This document shows, in pieces, positions 22,426 through 34,294 of a stretch of DNA of 64,000 nt. Both the position numbers and the translations under genes were made by a program. This DNA is from Isoetes taiwanensis. Its lineage: Eukaryota > Streptophyta > Lycopodiopsida > Isoetales > Isoetaceae. The notes under the pieces are model-generated. The model searched no databases. It saw nothing but the letters and a program-made list of their open reading frames with translations, and was not told where the DNA came from. The stretch lies in contig JAJEKV010000020.1 of NCBI GenBank assembly GCA_021234155.1, positions 7,486,563 through 7,550,562 of the forward strand. The letters run 5' to 3'. Numbering within the stretch: position 1 is the stretch's first letter; each line of letters starts with the position of its first letter.

Positions 22426-22885
22426 ATATAACAATTAACACACTACCATTAACATTATTAACACAAACCATTGCATTTAACACATTTAAATTAAAATCCC
22501 CCTTAAACCCCCTTTTGTTTGGGTGCATATTCACACGGGGGGTTACTCCGGGCAACGAGAGCTGTCGGATGGGCATATTTGCCCTTTATTCCAAGATCTA
22601 GACCATACATAGCGATCCTCGTTTGTGGGGTATGCATGTACAAGTTTTTGTATACTGTATATTAAGGCTTGCAAAATACTATAAGGTTTGAGAGAATGTA
22701 CTTAATGGTGTTAATTTTATACATGTATTGTGAATATATTTTTGGGGCTCTCGCTGCCCTACGTAACCCCCCGTGTGAATATGCACCCAAACAAAAGGGG
22801 GTTTAAGGGGGATTTTAATTTAAATGTGTTAAATGCAATGGTTTGTGTTAATAATGTTAATGGTAGTGTGTTAATTGTTATATTC
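22426..22885. mobile_element. Foldback MITE, about 460 bp, with long terminal inverted repeats
   Basis: The left arm (22426 to about 22547) and right arm (about 22744-22885) are inverted copies over more than 110 bp. They include 'aatataacaattaacacac', 'ttaaattaaaatccccc' and 'gggtgcatattcacacgggg'. The loop carries 'tcgtttgtggggtatgc', conserved at 4100 and 48455. It is inserted into a copy of the 13329-type repeat. It encodes no protein; short minus-strand frames here and at 3.9 kb are repeat translation. Confidence 0.85.
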
Positions 22886-23020
22886 ATCCAGGTGTACTAA
22901 ATAGTATTTCTAGAGTGCACCCTTTTGTTAGCCGTTGATTTTAGAAAAAGGGGCAAATCATGTGGTGGAGGTTTTTTTTAGGGTTGTGTGAATTAGGGTT
23001 GTGTGATTGTGGGTTGTGTG
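22886..23020 (+). repeat. Copy of the 13329-type dispersed repeat
   Basis: The words 'tactaaatagtatttctaga', 'gtgcacccttttgttagcc' and the following 'aaatcatgtggt' parallel 13410-13500. The left part of the repeat unit is missing, replaced by the MITE. A 'ttagggttgtgtg' duplication follows. Confidence 0.65.
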
Positions 23021-24536
23021 CAAGCACTTCCATATCCGGATTGCAAGACCGGATTGTAAGACCTATTTACACAAGCTGTAAAGTATCCAGCTTTTCTTGC
23101 CCTTTCTGAACTTAGCTACGGATGCATGAGCTCACGCGTCTACGAAAGGCCAAGTTTGAGGTCAATAACGGATTTCCTTCAGTGCAAGTGTGACACTGGT
23201 TTCTTGTCATCTTTATCCCCTGGCAAAAACTGGAAAGCCTAATCCTTGGCTGGCCAGAACTGTGATTTTGGCTAAGCAGAGCTTCCATTTGGCCCCTTGC
23301 TGTGAACAGAACCGCTTTGAACACTGCCACTGTCGCTAGCGGAGTTCCCATTCCTTTGTACAGCACTTGCGAGCCTTCTGCAGCCAGAACATTCCCCGTT
23401 GGATTCAAGACATGATGGCATATTGCAGATTAACATGGTAAGTTCTATTCTTTACATTTTATCCTTTGCATAGAAGCGATCTTCTTTACCTGCAATTTGT
23501 CAGATAAACGCATGGCATAACAAACTTTAGCAAATCCGTATATGCTTTCAGGTCTTTTTCAGATCTTCATCCTTGCTGGGCAAACAAAAAAAAAAAACAA
23601 TATCTTGTATGCATTGTATTGTCTAGATCAATGCATATAAACCCCGAGTTGCATTTTATTAGCCAAATTGCAGGGAATCTTGTCCGAAAGATTAGCCAAG
23701 CAAAGTTTGGATACTCCAGCTTATTAGTTTCCCAAAAGGTAAGGGAATTCAACCAATAAATGCTTCAGCTAATGTGTATTTTTGCATTGAATCCCATTTT
23801 ACTAAAGCTTATGATGTAATAGTCCGCACGATTGTGTGCCAAATTTATTCGAAGCAAAGACAAAGAATAAAATGGAGTAGCCGTGATTTAAAGTGAGAAA
23901 AAGGCGAAGAAGAATAGAGGTTCTTTCTTATTTCGGTTTCTTTCTTACTTATGGGTTTAGCAAAGCCCATGCTAAAGATTCCTCCTTCCTTTGTTGGGGC
24001 TAGACTATTCATGGTAATCCCGAATATTGAAGTTGTTTCAAAAGCCATGATTATGGCCATATGCCAACTGATTGGGCATGAAAGTCTCTGCTTTGGTATA
24101 TCATCATTTTCTTGTTAATTCAATCATTTGAATCTCAAACTGACAGCTAAGACTTGCATTGTTTGTGTTTAACAGTAAATGATCTTGTTAACATTACCAA
24201 ATTGGTACTTATTGGGATAATGATGTGGTGATAGTCGTGATTCTTGAACCGCACCAATGCTTGCTATATAGAACGTGTTGATGCTATACCAAAGTTGCGA
24301 TTCAAACTTGTTTGCAAGTTAGCAGCATATTATTATATTATCAAGGAATTGACACCTGATTTGGAGCAAGTTATAAATATGGAATGGGGAAACTTCTGGT
24401 CATCTTATCTTCCCAGAGTTCTATTAGATGAAGCTTTAGATGCTGGCAGAGAACTTAGCCTGGCTGTAACAACAGCAGCAGCTATTTGGAGTTGCATGGC
24501 GAGCTCATTATATTCATATCCTTGGAGCATATGCCT
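23021..24536 (+). other. No recognised gene; one unexplained open frame
   Basis: A plus-strand frame at 24244-24573 encodes a protein-like sequence (IERVDAIPKLRFKLVCKL, DLEQVINMEWGNFWSSYLP, LLDEALDAGRELSLA) that runs into LINE A sequence near 24537. I do not recognise it. Around 23950-24070 another frame gives MGLAKPMLKIPPSFVGARL. These may be exon relics of a host gene interrupted by LINE A. A 14-bp direct duplication (ccttggagcatatg) sits at 24519-24546, beside the LINE junction. Confidence 0.3.
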
Positions 24537-26215
24537 TGGAGCATATGCAGAATGGGAAGGCTGCGGATCTTGAAGGGATGTGCGCAGAGCTGCTGAAGTG
24601 GGGCGATGAAAAACTCCTCCAGATCCTAACCAATCACATGAATGCTGCTGCCAAGGAAGGTTTGCCAAGGTCCTGGCAATTAAACAAGGTCGTCCCAGTG
24701 CACAAATCAGGTACAAAAACAGTTGCAATTACCGTACAATCATGGTAGGAAGTGTTTATTCTAAATTGCTAGGCTGCCTTCTAGAACAGAAACTAAGCAC
24801 ATGGGCAGATGCCACTGGTGCAAGACCCACATGCCAAGCAGGGTTTCGGAGAATGCACAGTACTTTGGATCACGCCCTTGCTTTGAAGGTGCTCATTGAA
24901 CAGGCTAAGAAACCGAATAAGGCTTTGTTCCTTGCTTTCATTGACTTCTCAAAAGCCTTTGATACTGTTCCAAGAAATGAATTGGGCAATCGGATGAAAG
25001 AGATTGGTGTCCCCATCTCACTTATGGGTGCAGTGTCTCAACTCTACAAAGAAGTTAGAGTTCGGTTAGCAGATAACCCAACAGAGATCGAAAGCACAAT
25101 AGGAGTTAGGCAGGGTTGTCCGTTGTCGCCCACGCTCTTTGGATTGTACATAGATGAATTGCAATCATGGCTGGAACAGAAAGGGCTTATAGGGACTCGT
25201 CTTGGAGACTATGTAATCCAATTGTTACTCTATGCAGATGATGTGGTGCTGCTGGCAGCCACACCTAATGAGCTCCGGGGAACATTTGGTAACACCGAAG
25301 CGAAGTTTTATGTGGAGAAGAAAATGAAAGTTAATCTATCTAAATCCAAGATCATGATCTGTGGAACAGTAAACAGGCCGCTTTTCACCTACAGTGGAGA
25401 AGTTTTAGAAACTGTAAGTCATTATAAGTATCTTGGTCTTGAGTTCAGTGCGAAATACAAATGGAAAGAATGTATTAGGAAACGTGTAAATGGAGGGGAA
25501 AACGGCTTTGTAATGGCATGCTCGGACGCCATAGAAGCATCGTTACAAGACTGGGGTTTGAAGAGAATGCTTTTCAAAACATTGGTCCAAACGGTATTAC
25601 TGTACGGTGCCCCAATCTGGGGGCCTACTTTGTCTAAAGGCTTATGGAAACAGATCGAGAATGTTCAGAAGATATTTTTGCAAGAGGAGATGGGCATCAA
25701 ACAGCAAATACCCTATCCTATTATGCTAGCAGAAGCAGGTTTATTACCTTTGGAAGCGGAGGCATTGATCCAGACTATAACTTTTGTCAACAGGGTACGC
25801 AGGATGGATGATGATCGAATCCCGAAGAAAGCCATGGAAGCCTCCACAAGTATTGGCTGGTATAAAGATGTGCTGGAGTGGGCGGAAAGTTGGGGGCTGA
25901 ACAGCACAAGCTGGCCAGACTCAGAAATAGGGGTGCGAGACGTGGTGCAGTCGCTAGTATTGCAACGGATTTGGGCCGACCCTTGCACAAAAATGGCTTA
26001 CTATATGAAGGAGGTGAATATGATGCTTGTGTATTCTGATCAATCATATCTTCATGCAGATATCCCTTTTTCATTATTTGCTTCAGTGTCATCGTACATG
26101 AACTTAGGTTTTTTTATGAGAACGGTGGAACAACACCGTTTATTTCTATTAAGTACAGTAAAGAGTTAAGATGTACAGGCTTCATGGCCTTTTAAGGTCC
26201 AAAGTGAGCGGCGGC
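24537..26215 (+). pseudogene. LINE A: non-LTR retrotransposon reverse transcriptase, 5'-truncated, zinc knuckle deleted
   Basis: A first frame (24537-24730) has NGKAADLEGMCAELLKWG, the segment upstream of RT. A one-base frameshift near 24710-24730 leads into a 475-codon frame (24742-26169). This has YSKLLGCLLEQKL, QAGFRRMHSTLDHAL, AFIDFSKAFDTVPR (catalytic Asp, residue 68), GVRQGCPLSPTLFGLYIDEL, LLLYADDVVLLA (Asp pair, residues 166-167), a KYLGLEFSAKYKWKECI block and a long thumb/C-terminal region. Unlike LINE B (42299-40569), the GRW...CxxC...H...C zinc knuckle is missing: ADIPFSLF is joined in frame to FMRTVEQHRLFLL. The endonuclease is absent. The 3' end after the stop has 'caggcttcatggcctttta' and a (GGC)n tail at 26208-26224. 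Confidence 0.9.
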
Positions 26216-26559
26216 GGCGGCGGCGACAACGATGACTCAATTCATGTCATAAATACATAGGCTACCAAATTCATGTCAAGTTGGCATAAGCTAGTTCAGG
26301 TGTAAAGTTATTTTTCTGGTGAGTATTTGGTGGCGCGCTAAAAGGAGATCGTTTCGATGCTGATAAAAAAAGTTTTTTCTAGCGTAAAATTATTTTATGC
26401 AGAGTAGATAGGCGACATTGCTAACATATGGCTTTTCTGGCATAAAATTATTGTTTGGTGCGTATTCGACAGCGCCGCTAAGAGATGATCATTTTCATGC
26501 TGGTAACAAAAGGATGAAATAGAAGCCGTCAACCAAGTTAATTCGCAAGTGTGAATCAG

Positions 26560-26710
26560 GGGTGTAAATACCCCATTGCTAATGTGGCAACGTGCGTGGG
26601 GCTCAAACTTTCGAAAAGGGGGTATTCACCGTGAATACCCCTTTGTCTACCCCATTGCTGATGTGGCCGCATGCGTGGAGCTCAAATTTGAAAAAAAAAA
26701 ACCCTGAGCA
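26560..26710. repeat. 81-bp-spaced direct repeats flanking a palindrome
   Basis: 'taccccattgctaatgtggc' at about 26569 recurs as 'taccccattgctgatgtggc' at about 26650. Each is followed by 'gtggggctcaaa' or 'gtggagctcaaa'. Between them lies the palindrome 'gggtattcaccgtgaatacc'. Nothing coding is seen. Confidence 0.6.
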
Positions 26711-28240
26711 CGTAAGCATGTCAATTCCATGTAAGCATGCCATGCAAGCATGGGATATTCATATGTATGAATAGCCTAGTGCCATGTAGATCGAGGGTAT
26801 TCACATGTATGAATAGTATATTCATACAAATTTGAATACCGTTGGTCACGAGCCATTGTTTTCGAGAGCCAATATAAGCACCGGCCACTAAACTAAGAGG
26901 ACATAATTTCCATCCTGATAACAAGAAAAAGAAACCCGGACTAAGAACTAAGAGGACATTATTTTGACGCTGATAACAAAAGGAAGAAACCAGCATGAAT
27001 AATGGCCGCCTCTTGGTTTACGCTTTGTTATTTTACGCCTTGTCTCACACGTTGCAGTTAACGCTTGACAGATTGTTCCCTTTCATGTTTGTTACTTTAT
27101 AGCCCCTTTTTCTATTTACAACGCTTTTTCTCTTCATATTTGAACGTTGATGTCTCTTTAGGACTCTTTAACGGCAACGAGCACGTACTTTGAAAGATTG
27201 CTTTAGTAAAAAGGGCAAAATAGCGAAGAAAAGTTGAAAATGTTTGTACTACTTTCTGTTTACTTATATTTACTATGGTCCTTTAGTATGATTTGACTGA
27301 CAAAATCCCCTTTTTCAAAATTTAAAACACTTTTCTGTTGTGATACTTTTGAAGTGCTCTGAAAGAAACTTTGATTCCATGAAATGAGTGAATCCCATGT
27401 TGGAATGAACAAAGTAATACGAATTGCAACAAATATCCTGTAGAATGAATAATAGGTCTTTGAAATGCTATTCTTCTGTTGCTACTTTGACTGCTTTGGA
27501 TATCTGCTTTGAACAGATAGAATTGGGTCATTAAAAAATGGTGCAGACAGGATAGGTGCTTACAAGTTCCAGGGATGATTTAAGTAAAGCAGATTCTGCC
27601 TGAATGATTTGAAATTTGTACTTGCAGTCAAATTCATCTGCTCGAGATGCTGCATGTCAGATTCCTATTCCTAAAGTATATTTAAAGCAACTGGTAAAAA
27701 AATGTGAGTGCTAAATAGGCTGTTGTATCAGACTGCATCTCTGATCTCTGTTAGGGTATCTATATAGCTATGGCAATCAAGGGAACCTTGACGGCTATGG
27801 CAGACACAATACAGAGCTCAGGTTATGCCACATTAGCAGAAGTACAGGGCTACTTCTATGGTAGATCAAGAAGATAGCATTCAAGATTAAAGAAGAAAAA
27901 ATATATTACAGATCTGGAAGAGTACTGTTTTGAAGCAGCAGATGAACACGGTACTCTGTTGAAGCTCTGCGCCGAAGAATACAGAGCTCCAGAGCAACAA
28001 TTACTCTTGTCTGAGTGTCTTCCAAGATCTGAACTTAAGATCGAGATCAAGAAAAGAGTACTATGTTATCAAGAAAAAGTACAGCTTTGCAGCAAAATAG
28101 AGCTTCAGACCTAGACTAGAACTACTCCGTCAAAGTCAGGCAATTGTTTGTCAAAGGTCTTATCAACGAAGAAACAAAATCAAATCGCCGCGTTTTCCAG
28201 TTTAATGCTACCTTATCCTAGAGCAAAACCCTAAAATCTA
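26711..28240. other. No gene recognised
   Basis: AT-rich sequence with small local repeats ('actaagaggacat' near 26895 and 26947; 'gctgataacaa' variants). No frame resembles a known family. I see no RNA gene. Confidence 0.4.
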
Positions 28241-28271
28241 GCTTCAGCGAATAAATTTATCTTCAAAGGAA

Positions 28272-28493
28272 TCAAATGGGCAAATTGTCGACGAGCCTCT
28301 TCTGAGCAGATAACTCCGACGAAACAGGTTGACCTAAAAAGAGCGAGCATAGAATAGGTGTCAAATTGGGAAAGATCCAAACCTGGCAAAGACTAAGAGG
28401 TGGTACTACGGCGGTACTCTGTGGATCCGGCGCTACAGGCCAAAAGCTGCTCCTCAAACTGGGCTTAGAAGAATTTGATGCCGCCATAGCCAT
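28272..28493 (-). CDS. Possible first coding exon, unrecognised
   Basis: A minus-strand ATG at 28493 (or 28487) opens a 73-codon frame: MAMAASNSSKPSLRSSFWPV, then a Pro/Leu-rich stretch and a stop at 28272. A plausible splice donor lies within (after LSLCQ, 'ccag|gtttgg' near 28383), so the real exon may be only about 37 codons. Ala/Ser-rich starts of this kind are common in plant first exons. No downstream exon was found. It may be chance. Confidence 0.2.
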   Translation of the reverse strand: MAMAASNSSKPSLRSSFWPVAPDPQSTAVVPPLSLCQVWIFPNLTPILCSLFLGQPVSSELSAQKRLVDNLPI

Positions 28494-29763
28494 GGATATA
28501 TGGAAGAGAATAATATCCGAGCTTTTGTCGAATTAGGTCAAGCATAGCACAACGTGCCTATTTTCCTGTGGCCACGTCATTGCCACGTGGTATTTTCCAA
28601 TAAACTACTGTGATATTTACTTGTCCAATATGACCTTTGTCTCAAAGGACAAGACCACTTGAATGATCCACACAATTCCAGGACCAATAACTTTGGCTAC
28701 TTGCAACACTAAATATAACCCTTGTTCCATTTTAGTCATTCATCTGACAATCTCCAAAGATAGCCCATAGGATACTTTTGTAAAGCTAGTTCCTATGATA
28801 CCTTACCTTCTCGGATTTTTTCTGGCTAAAAGACATGTAAATCCAAGGGCACGTTTCTGCCCTACATGGTACAGATGAGCTAGTTTTGACAGGAAATAAT
28901 CTTATTCACTTTTTCAAACACTGGATAAGGCTATGTCCAGGAGCTAATCCTTCCAGCTAGTCACCAGGGAAAAAATATGTCACTTGTTTAATCCAATAGT
29001 TATTGGTCCCTTACACATGCATCTGCAAAATTTAGTTTTAGACTAGCCTTTCAACTAGCCAGCTTTCCTATCCTACCATTAGATAGAGGATAGGATCCTT
29101 CACAACCAGCAGACAAACAAAGCACATTCCAAACAGAAGTTCTACCATGTTAGGGATTATCACTGGTAGAATCTCTAGCCACACCCAACAAGACAACGTG
29201 TTTGCAAGAGATCATCCATCCCAGTTCTATTCCAACTAAAGTCCAGCGAAAGTGCACTTAACTTGTGGCACATTGCGAGGTCTTTACCAACTCCCTTGCT
29301 TCCATTAGGCAAAACTTTTGTGTTATATGCTCACTTTGTAGGCTAGGATTTAATTCCACCTCAGGAAGTAGGTTGCTAATTAGGGGTATCATAGTAGGTA
29401 TTTCATCATGTGATGGTTTGACTTAGAAAAACTGCAAATAAGTAAATCAAGTTCCTGACAAAGAACTCGAGCTCAAACTCGATGCACGAATCATCCATGT
29501 AAAAATTTATTCTATTCTGATGGCATTGCTTGACGTTTGGTATGTATGTTTGATGAAATATAGAGTTCATTTCCTTAGATCATTGCAATATCTTCGTAAA
29601 TTTATTGCAATCGGTCGCAAAAGTTCTAGCCTTGTATATTTTGTGAATATGCCCACGTGGTCCTAGTGAATGCAAGATGACCTACTCGTGGATTAATTGG
29701 TCGCACATCCCAAATTTGAGTTAATCCATATATAATGCCATTGTTTTATATGTAATTTTTTTT
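28494..29763. other. No gene recognised
   Basis: Non-coding sequence of mixed composition with frequent stops in all frames. No inverted ends, simple repeats or recognisable element motifs were seen. Confidence 0.4.
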
Positions 29764-29976
29764 ATGGATGCGAGAATGTCTGCAGGAGCATATTACCCTG
29801 CCATATTGCATCATTATTGCTGCCACCGTTTTTCCTTTAAAAACTCTTTGGGGCAGGGGTTTTTTAATCCGGGCAGTAAATACGCCTGCTGCAATCTTGT
29901 ATTGGGTCCTATAGGCCGATTGGTATCCGTGAGGGATAAAAAATATTTAATTTAATTCAATTCAATTCAATTCAAT
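29764..29976 (+). mobile_element. LINE 3' end (3' UTR only) with (TTCAA)n tail
   Basis: 'gggttttttaatccgggcag', 'tattgggtcctataggccga' and 'ttggtatccgtgagggataa' match the 3' end at 60478-60565. They are followed by AATT/TTCAA repeats to 29976. It is a severely 5'-truncated insertion. The 63-codon frame across it is not a gene. Confidence 0.75.
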
Positions 29977-30363
29977 CATTTAAACAATGTGAACAGAAAT
30001 CAAAAGTTGATGAATAAGTATAGATCTGAAGGTAATGCTTCCAAATATTGTACTTCACTGTCTTTGATGAGCATCTCTATGCCTTGATTGTATAGTATGT
30101 ATACAAGCAAAAATATATGCTATATACGCTTGTGCCCTTGTTTAGCAAAATTATGCGTAATGCATGTGAAAAAAGGGTAGAAATTTTTAATCAAAAATAG
30201 CACGTCCGCAAATCAGTCTTTTGCATATGCGTAATAACTTCTTGTTAAAAAAATTTGCAAACAATGCGAAAGCTTCCGCCTTTTTTTTCGCATTTTGTTT
30301 AAATAAAAATTAAAAAACAATTTGAACCAGCCATTGCTAGACAATACATCCGCCTCGATAACC

Positions 30364-30384
30364 CCCACACACACACACACACAC
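30364..30384. repeat. (AC)n microsatellite
   Basis: An uninterrupted AC tract followed by C-rich sequence. The Thr/Pro-rich frame across it is a by-product. Confidence 0.9.
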
Positions 30385-31129
30385 CCCACACCCCCAACTC
30401 CCCCTCTCCATGCTCCCATTACCTTTTTTTGTGCCCGCAAAATACAAATTCTCAGACACTTTTCAATTGTATGCAGTTTAAGCATCAAGCAAAACTTGTG
30501 CATTAGAGCAACCATGACTTTTGAAGATGATGTAATTCTTTCTTTTCTAACCCTCTAAGCACATAAGGAAAAAATATCATTTGCTCCTAGACGAAATTTG
30601 TGGATAATAATATTAACTCACACACAAGGATGAATGATTGTCACCATATAACGGACAGTTTGGAGCCGGAGCAATTTATCCAAAACCTTCTCCATTTTTT
30701 TTTTTTGATGTTCCATAGAGATAGCCAAAGCCACTTTTCTGTAAGAGGCAGAACCCCAGAAGCTAGTAGGATATTGAACAAGGAATTCACTAACTTCGCA
30801 TAGTGTAAGCTGTATATAATATGTGAATCTCCTGCAATAGGATTTGATATGGAACTGTGGGCTTCATCAAAACTTTAAATAGGTGGGACTGATGGGCCAA
30901 TTATATAGCTCCACTCTGTTGTAGTTGTTTTGCATTGCATGTAGTGCCTTCTAGCCCGTCGTTGTTCTTAACTTGATAGAAGCTTCCCAGTACATTGTAG
31001 AAGGAAACTTCACACCTAAATACTTGTAGATAGTTTCACTTTCACATTCTGCCCCCGGTAACTGAAGAAGGAAGGATTTGGCTAACGTGAGGATGATATG
31101 AGGACCACTTTAGTCTTGACCAGGTTTGC

Positions 31130-32700
31130 GCATATCAGTGTCTTGGCAGAATGTGTCCAAGGCATTGAGATGGCGCTGCATGTCCTCCGGAGTGTGAGCT
31201 AGGAGGTCCACATCATCAACGTATATTGGATGTATGATGATTTGATGCAGAAGTTGAGCTCCATTAACCCCATAGTAGCAATCTCCAACTGATCAATGTA
31301 GAGTCAAAACAATGTTGAAGAGAGTGGATATCCCTGGCGGACCCCAAAGTATTGTCGAATGGTTGGCATGCTGGCTGCAATTGACTTGAGCATGTCTCAT
31401 ATAGCCTGTACACTGCATTTTACAGTTCCACAGGGCCCCCAAGCTGTCGCAATCTTGCCCACATTTTTTCCCAATGTATAGTATCAAAAGCCTTGGCAAA
31501 CTCAACGAAGCAATAATACAGGTCCTGGCGACGGTTCTTGATATATTCAATCGAAGTCCGCAGCATGAAGATGTGATCAATGGTTGAGTTCGGGGGCTTG
31601 AATCTCGCCTGGATAGGGGCTCGTAATTCTGCTACCTCTACCATGTCTGTCAACTACCCTTTAGAACCCCAGTCAACAGTTTTGCAGACACTGAATTAAT
31701 CATGATTGTCTGATAATTAGCTGGGCAGTGTGGATCACCTATTTTGTAGATGGGAACAACTCTGTTAGTGGTCTACTGCCGGGAAAAGCCTTCCTTAATG
31801 CCCTATTGAACAAAGCAGTTACAACCGGTACTATGGATGGCCCTGCCCATTTGAGCAACTCTGCTTGCATACCATCCAAATATGCCATTTTGCCATTGGC
31901 TAGATGTTGTAAGCCTTGGTCAACATCTGCCTCTATGATTTCTTGTGTCAGTCCTTCCTGCGAGGGGATATTGTTGCTTGTTCACCATGAGGATCATAGA
32001 GTTGCTGCAAGCATTGCCCCCACTACTCGGGGGAAATGTTCCCTACAGGCTGTACTGGCTTTCTGAGCACCCTTCTCCAAAAGGTCCTGGAATGACGGCC
32101 TAGGAGGTAAAACATCTCCCTTTGATGTCCCGCAATGTATCTGGCTTTCTTAGGATTGAGGAAGGCATGGTGTTGTCCCCGTGCGGGTGTAGAGCGCAAT
32201 CTATGACTTGACAGAGCTGGCATTTGAGTTCCTTGCACTCAGCATTAAAACCACTGATCACGCGGGAAAGTTGTGGTTCTCGAGGTCCGTCGAGGCAGCA
32301 TCTCCCAAAGCACCTTTCGGCAGCCATCTCGAGCACATCAATCAACTGGACCGTCCGTTCCTCTAGTATAGGATACTGCAGAGCTCTTATCAGGTCATCT
32401 GTGAGCATCTGGCATAAGCATTTGCATGTTCATAATCTAATCACAGCTGAAGAGTGTAAGGAACTGCCACATAGGGGGTTTGAATGGCCTATCATGCCAG
32501 CTTCAGGTAAAGTGGCAGGTGGTCTACGTCGACCTCTTCATCTCTATTGTATGTGCCCACCCAGAGGTGTTTGACGGCATGCATGTCTTGCTCGGCCACC
32601 AAATCATAGTCCACCATATATATAAGATCCAACCCTTTGGTTCTCCTGCCTGCAAGTGCACTTGTGGGAGGCCAGCCACGGTGCCAGTCCATTGCAAATC
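31130..32700 (-). pseudogene. LINE ORF2 remnant: endonuclease C-terminus, linker and reverse transcriptase
   Basis: Read downwards, 32692-32492 holds the end of an apurinic-type endonuclease (GLDLIYMVDYDLV, then VDVDHLPLYLKLA, the usual SDHxPL box with Ser-Asp altered). 32408-32023 holds the linker (KARYIAGHQREMFYLLGR, TFWRRVLRKPVQP). 31653-31420 holds RT motifs (PNSTIDHIFMLRTSIEYI, CFVEFAKAFDTIHWEKM, where the catalytic Asp is Glu). FGVRQGYPLSSTLF lies around 31340-31310, and YVDDVDLLAHTPEDMQ at about 31235-31185 in another frame. Multiple frameshifts and stops make it dead. It is the only remnant here with recognisable endonuclease sequence. Confidence 0.75.
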
Positions 32701-32979
32701 ACTAAGCCCAATATTACAAAAAAGCTAGAGGGGAATAAAGGTTTTATATGATGCAATGGATGGATAAGGTGGGGTGGAGCTTGTGCAAGACATGATAGAT
32801 GCAATGTGGATTATAAGACCCTCGCCCTTTCCCTAACCATTTGCAAAGATTAATAGTGCCGATAATGCTATATCTGATCATATTCCTCAAGTAATCTCAT
32901 GTCAAGAATACACAAAAAAGTTTTAAAAATGAATACCAACCAAACGTAAAGAAATTTGGCAAGTGGCATTTGTAAAAGA

Positions 32980-34170
32980 TTCGGGGCATGAAGACCGCAA
33001 CGACAACACTGGCAAACATTGGGCAATTTGCCAAACTATGGGGTAGAGCAAGAGGAGGAGGCAGTTTTTGACAAATTATATAGTTAGTGGCCTACCCTCG
33101 GAGAATCGAGCCCCAATGATGGTATAGAAGAGAAAACAATGCTAGATGAGATCAACAACTTAGAGGAGACTAAGTTGCCAAGAACAAGAAAAAGGCAGGT
33201 TTAACATGGATTAGGAAAGCAAATAAGTGCTCTAAGTTCTTTTCTCAGACAGCTAAGCAAAAGAAATGGTCAACGACAATATCTAGTATTACAGATGATA
33301 ATTGATCGATATTAGAAAGCCGTGACAGTCTCCATAAGTTCTTTCAAGTCACTTTCAAAGCTTCTTTGAAGAGAAGAGAATGCCATTCCAAGATGAGTTG
33401 AAGAGTTAGTGGTTTCTAAGGTGTCCCTAGTTATAATAAATGAGCAATATAAGATGTTGCATTGTCCACTATCTTCAAAATATTTGAATCAGACAACTAT
33501 CGCTCTTCAGAAGGAGAAGCGTCCTAGGGATGGAGGAGATTCCAATAGAATTTTCTATTCTCAGCCTATACAGACGTCCAACAAGCAGCTTGAAATACTT
33601 TTAAAAACTTTCATTTTTTTTGATTGGAATGCTTACCGATGGGCTTCTAGAACATTTTAAAAATTGTGCAATGTTCTATTCTAATTATAACACTTTCTTT
33701 TCAAAATTTTTGAAAGCTTTTAACTTTTGGAATGAAGTGCTTATTTATGAGCATCTAGAACATTCTAAAACACTCTATTTTGATTAGAGCATGCTTTGCA
33801 ACTGTTTGAAACCTTTATATTTTTGAAATGAAGTGCTTATCCATGGGCTTCTAGAACATTCTGCAACATTCTATTTTGATGTGATCACTCTTTTTGCAAC
33901 TAAATACATGATGTATTATTTTAATTAACAGTAAAGATCCATGTATTATGAATGGCTGGAGACCCATCACATGACTTTCGGTATTATATAAGATAATAAC
34001 AAAGGGAATGGCAGAGAAAATTAATGTGACGAGCAAAAACCATCTCTCCCATCTAGTCAAGTTCCCTGCTGGAAGAAACATTATGCATAATGTACCGGTT
34101 ACCCTTGAAGATATGCCAATTAGCCCCTTTTTTATCCAACATAGCAATAGAAGCATTCTCATAGCTATTT
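32980..34170 (+). pseudogene. L1-type LINE remnant, linker and early reverse transcriptase
   Basis: In the plus frames, around 33190-33350, is WIRKANKCSKFFSQTAKQKK followed by WSTTISSITDD and LHKFFQVTFK. This matches the conserved W..GD.N..FF......R....I..I.D linker of plant L1 ORF2. Around 33930-34150 it continues as INSKDPCIMNGWRPIT, MAEKINVTSKNHLSHL, FPAGRNIMHNVPVTLEDM, resembling the RPISLL...GR.I..N block at the start of the RT. The tract between is AT-rich with local duplications. The identification is moderate; stops abound. Confidence 0.55.
33615..33900. repeat. Three degenerate repeats of about 100 bp
   Basis: 'gatgggcttctagaacattt', 'atgagcatctagaacattct' and 'atgggcttctagaacattct' recur at about 33637, 33747 and 33841, each after 'tgctta' and before 'ctattttgat'-like words. 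The array splits the LINE remnant. Confidence 0.6.
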
Positions 34171-34175
34171 TTAGT

Positions 34176-34176
34176 C

Positions 34177-34207
<31 letters not shown>

Positions 34208-34252
34208 GCTTGCCTCGCCTCGCTCTGTCTATCGCCGCTTGTCTATCTATCC

Positions 34253-34294
<42 letters not shown>

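Noticed and set aside
22391-22576. Similar minus-strand frames at 3860-4072, 22391-22576 and 48249-48482 as a small gene family
   Set aside because: They lie on the arms of a foldback MITE. The similarity is at the DNA level and extends beyond the frames.
30322-30558. Thr/Pro-rich frame
   Set aside because: It is translated AC microsatellite and C-rich DNA.
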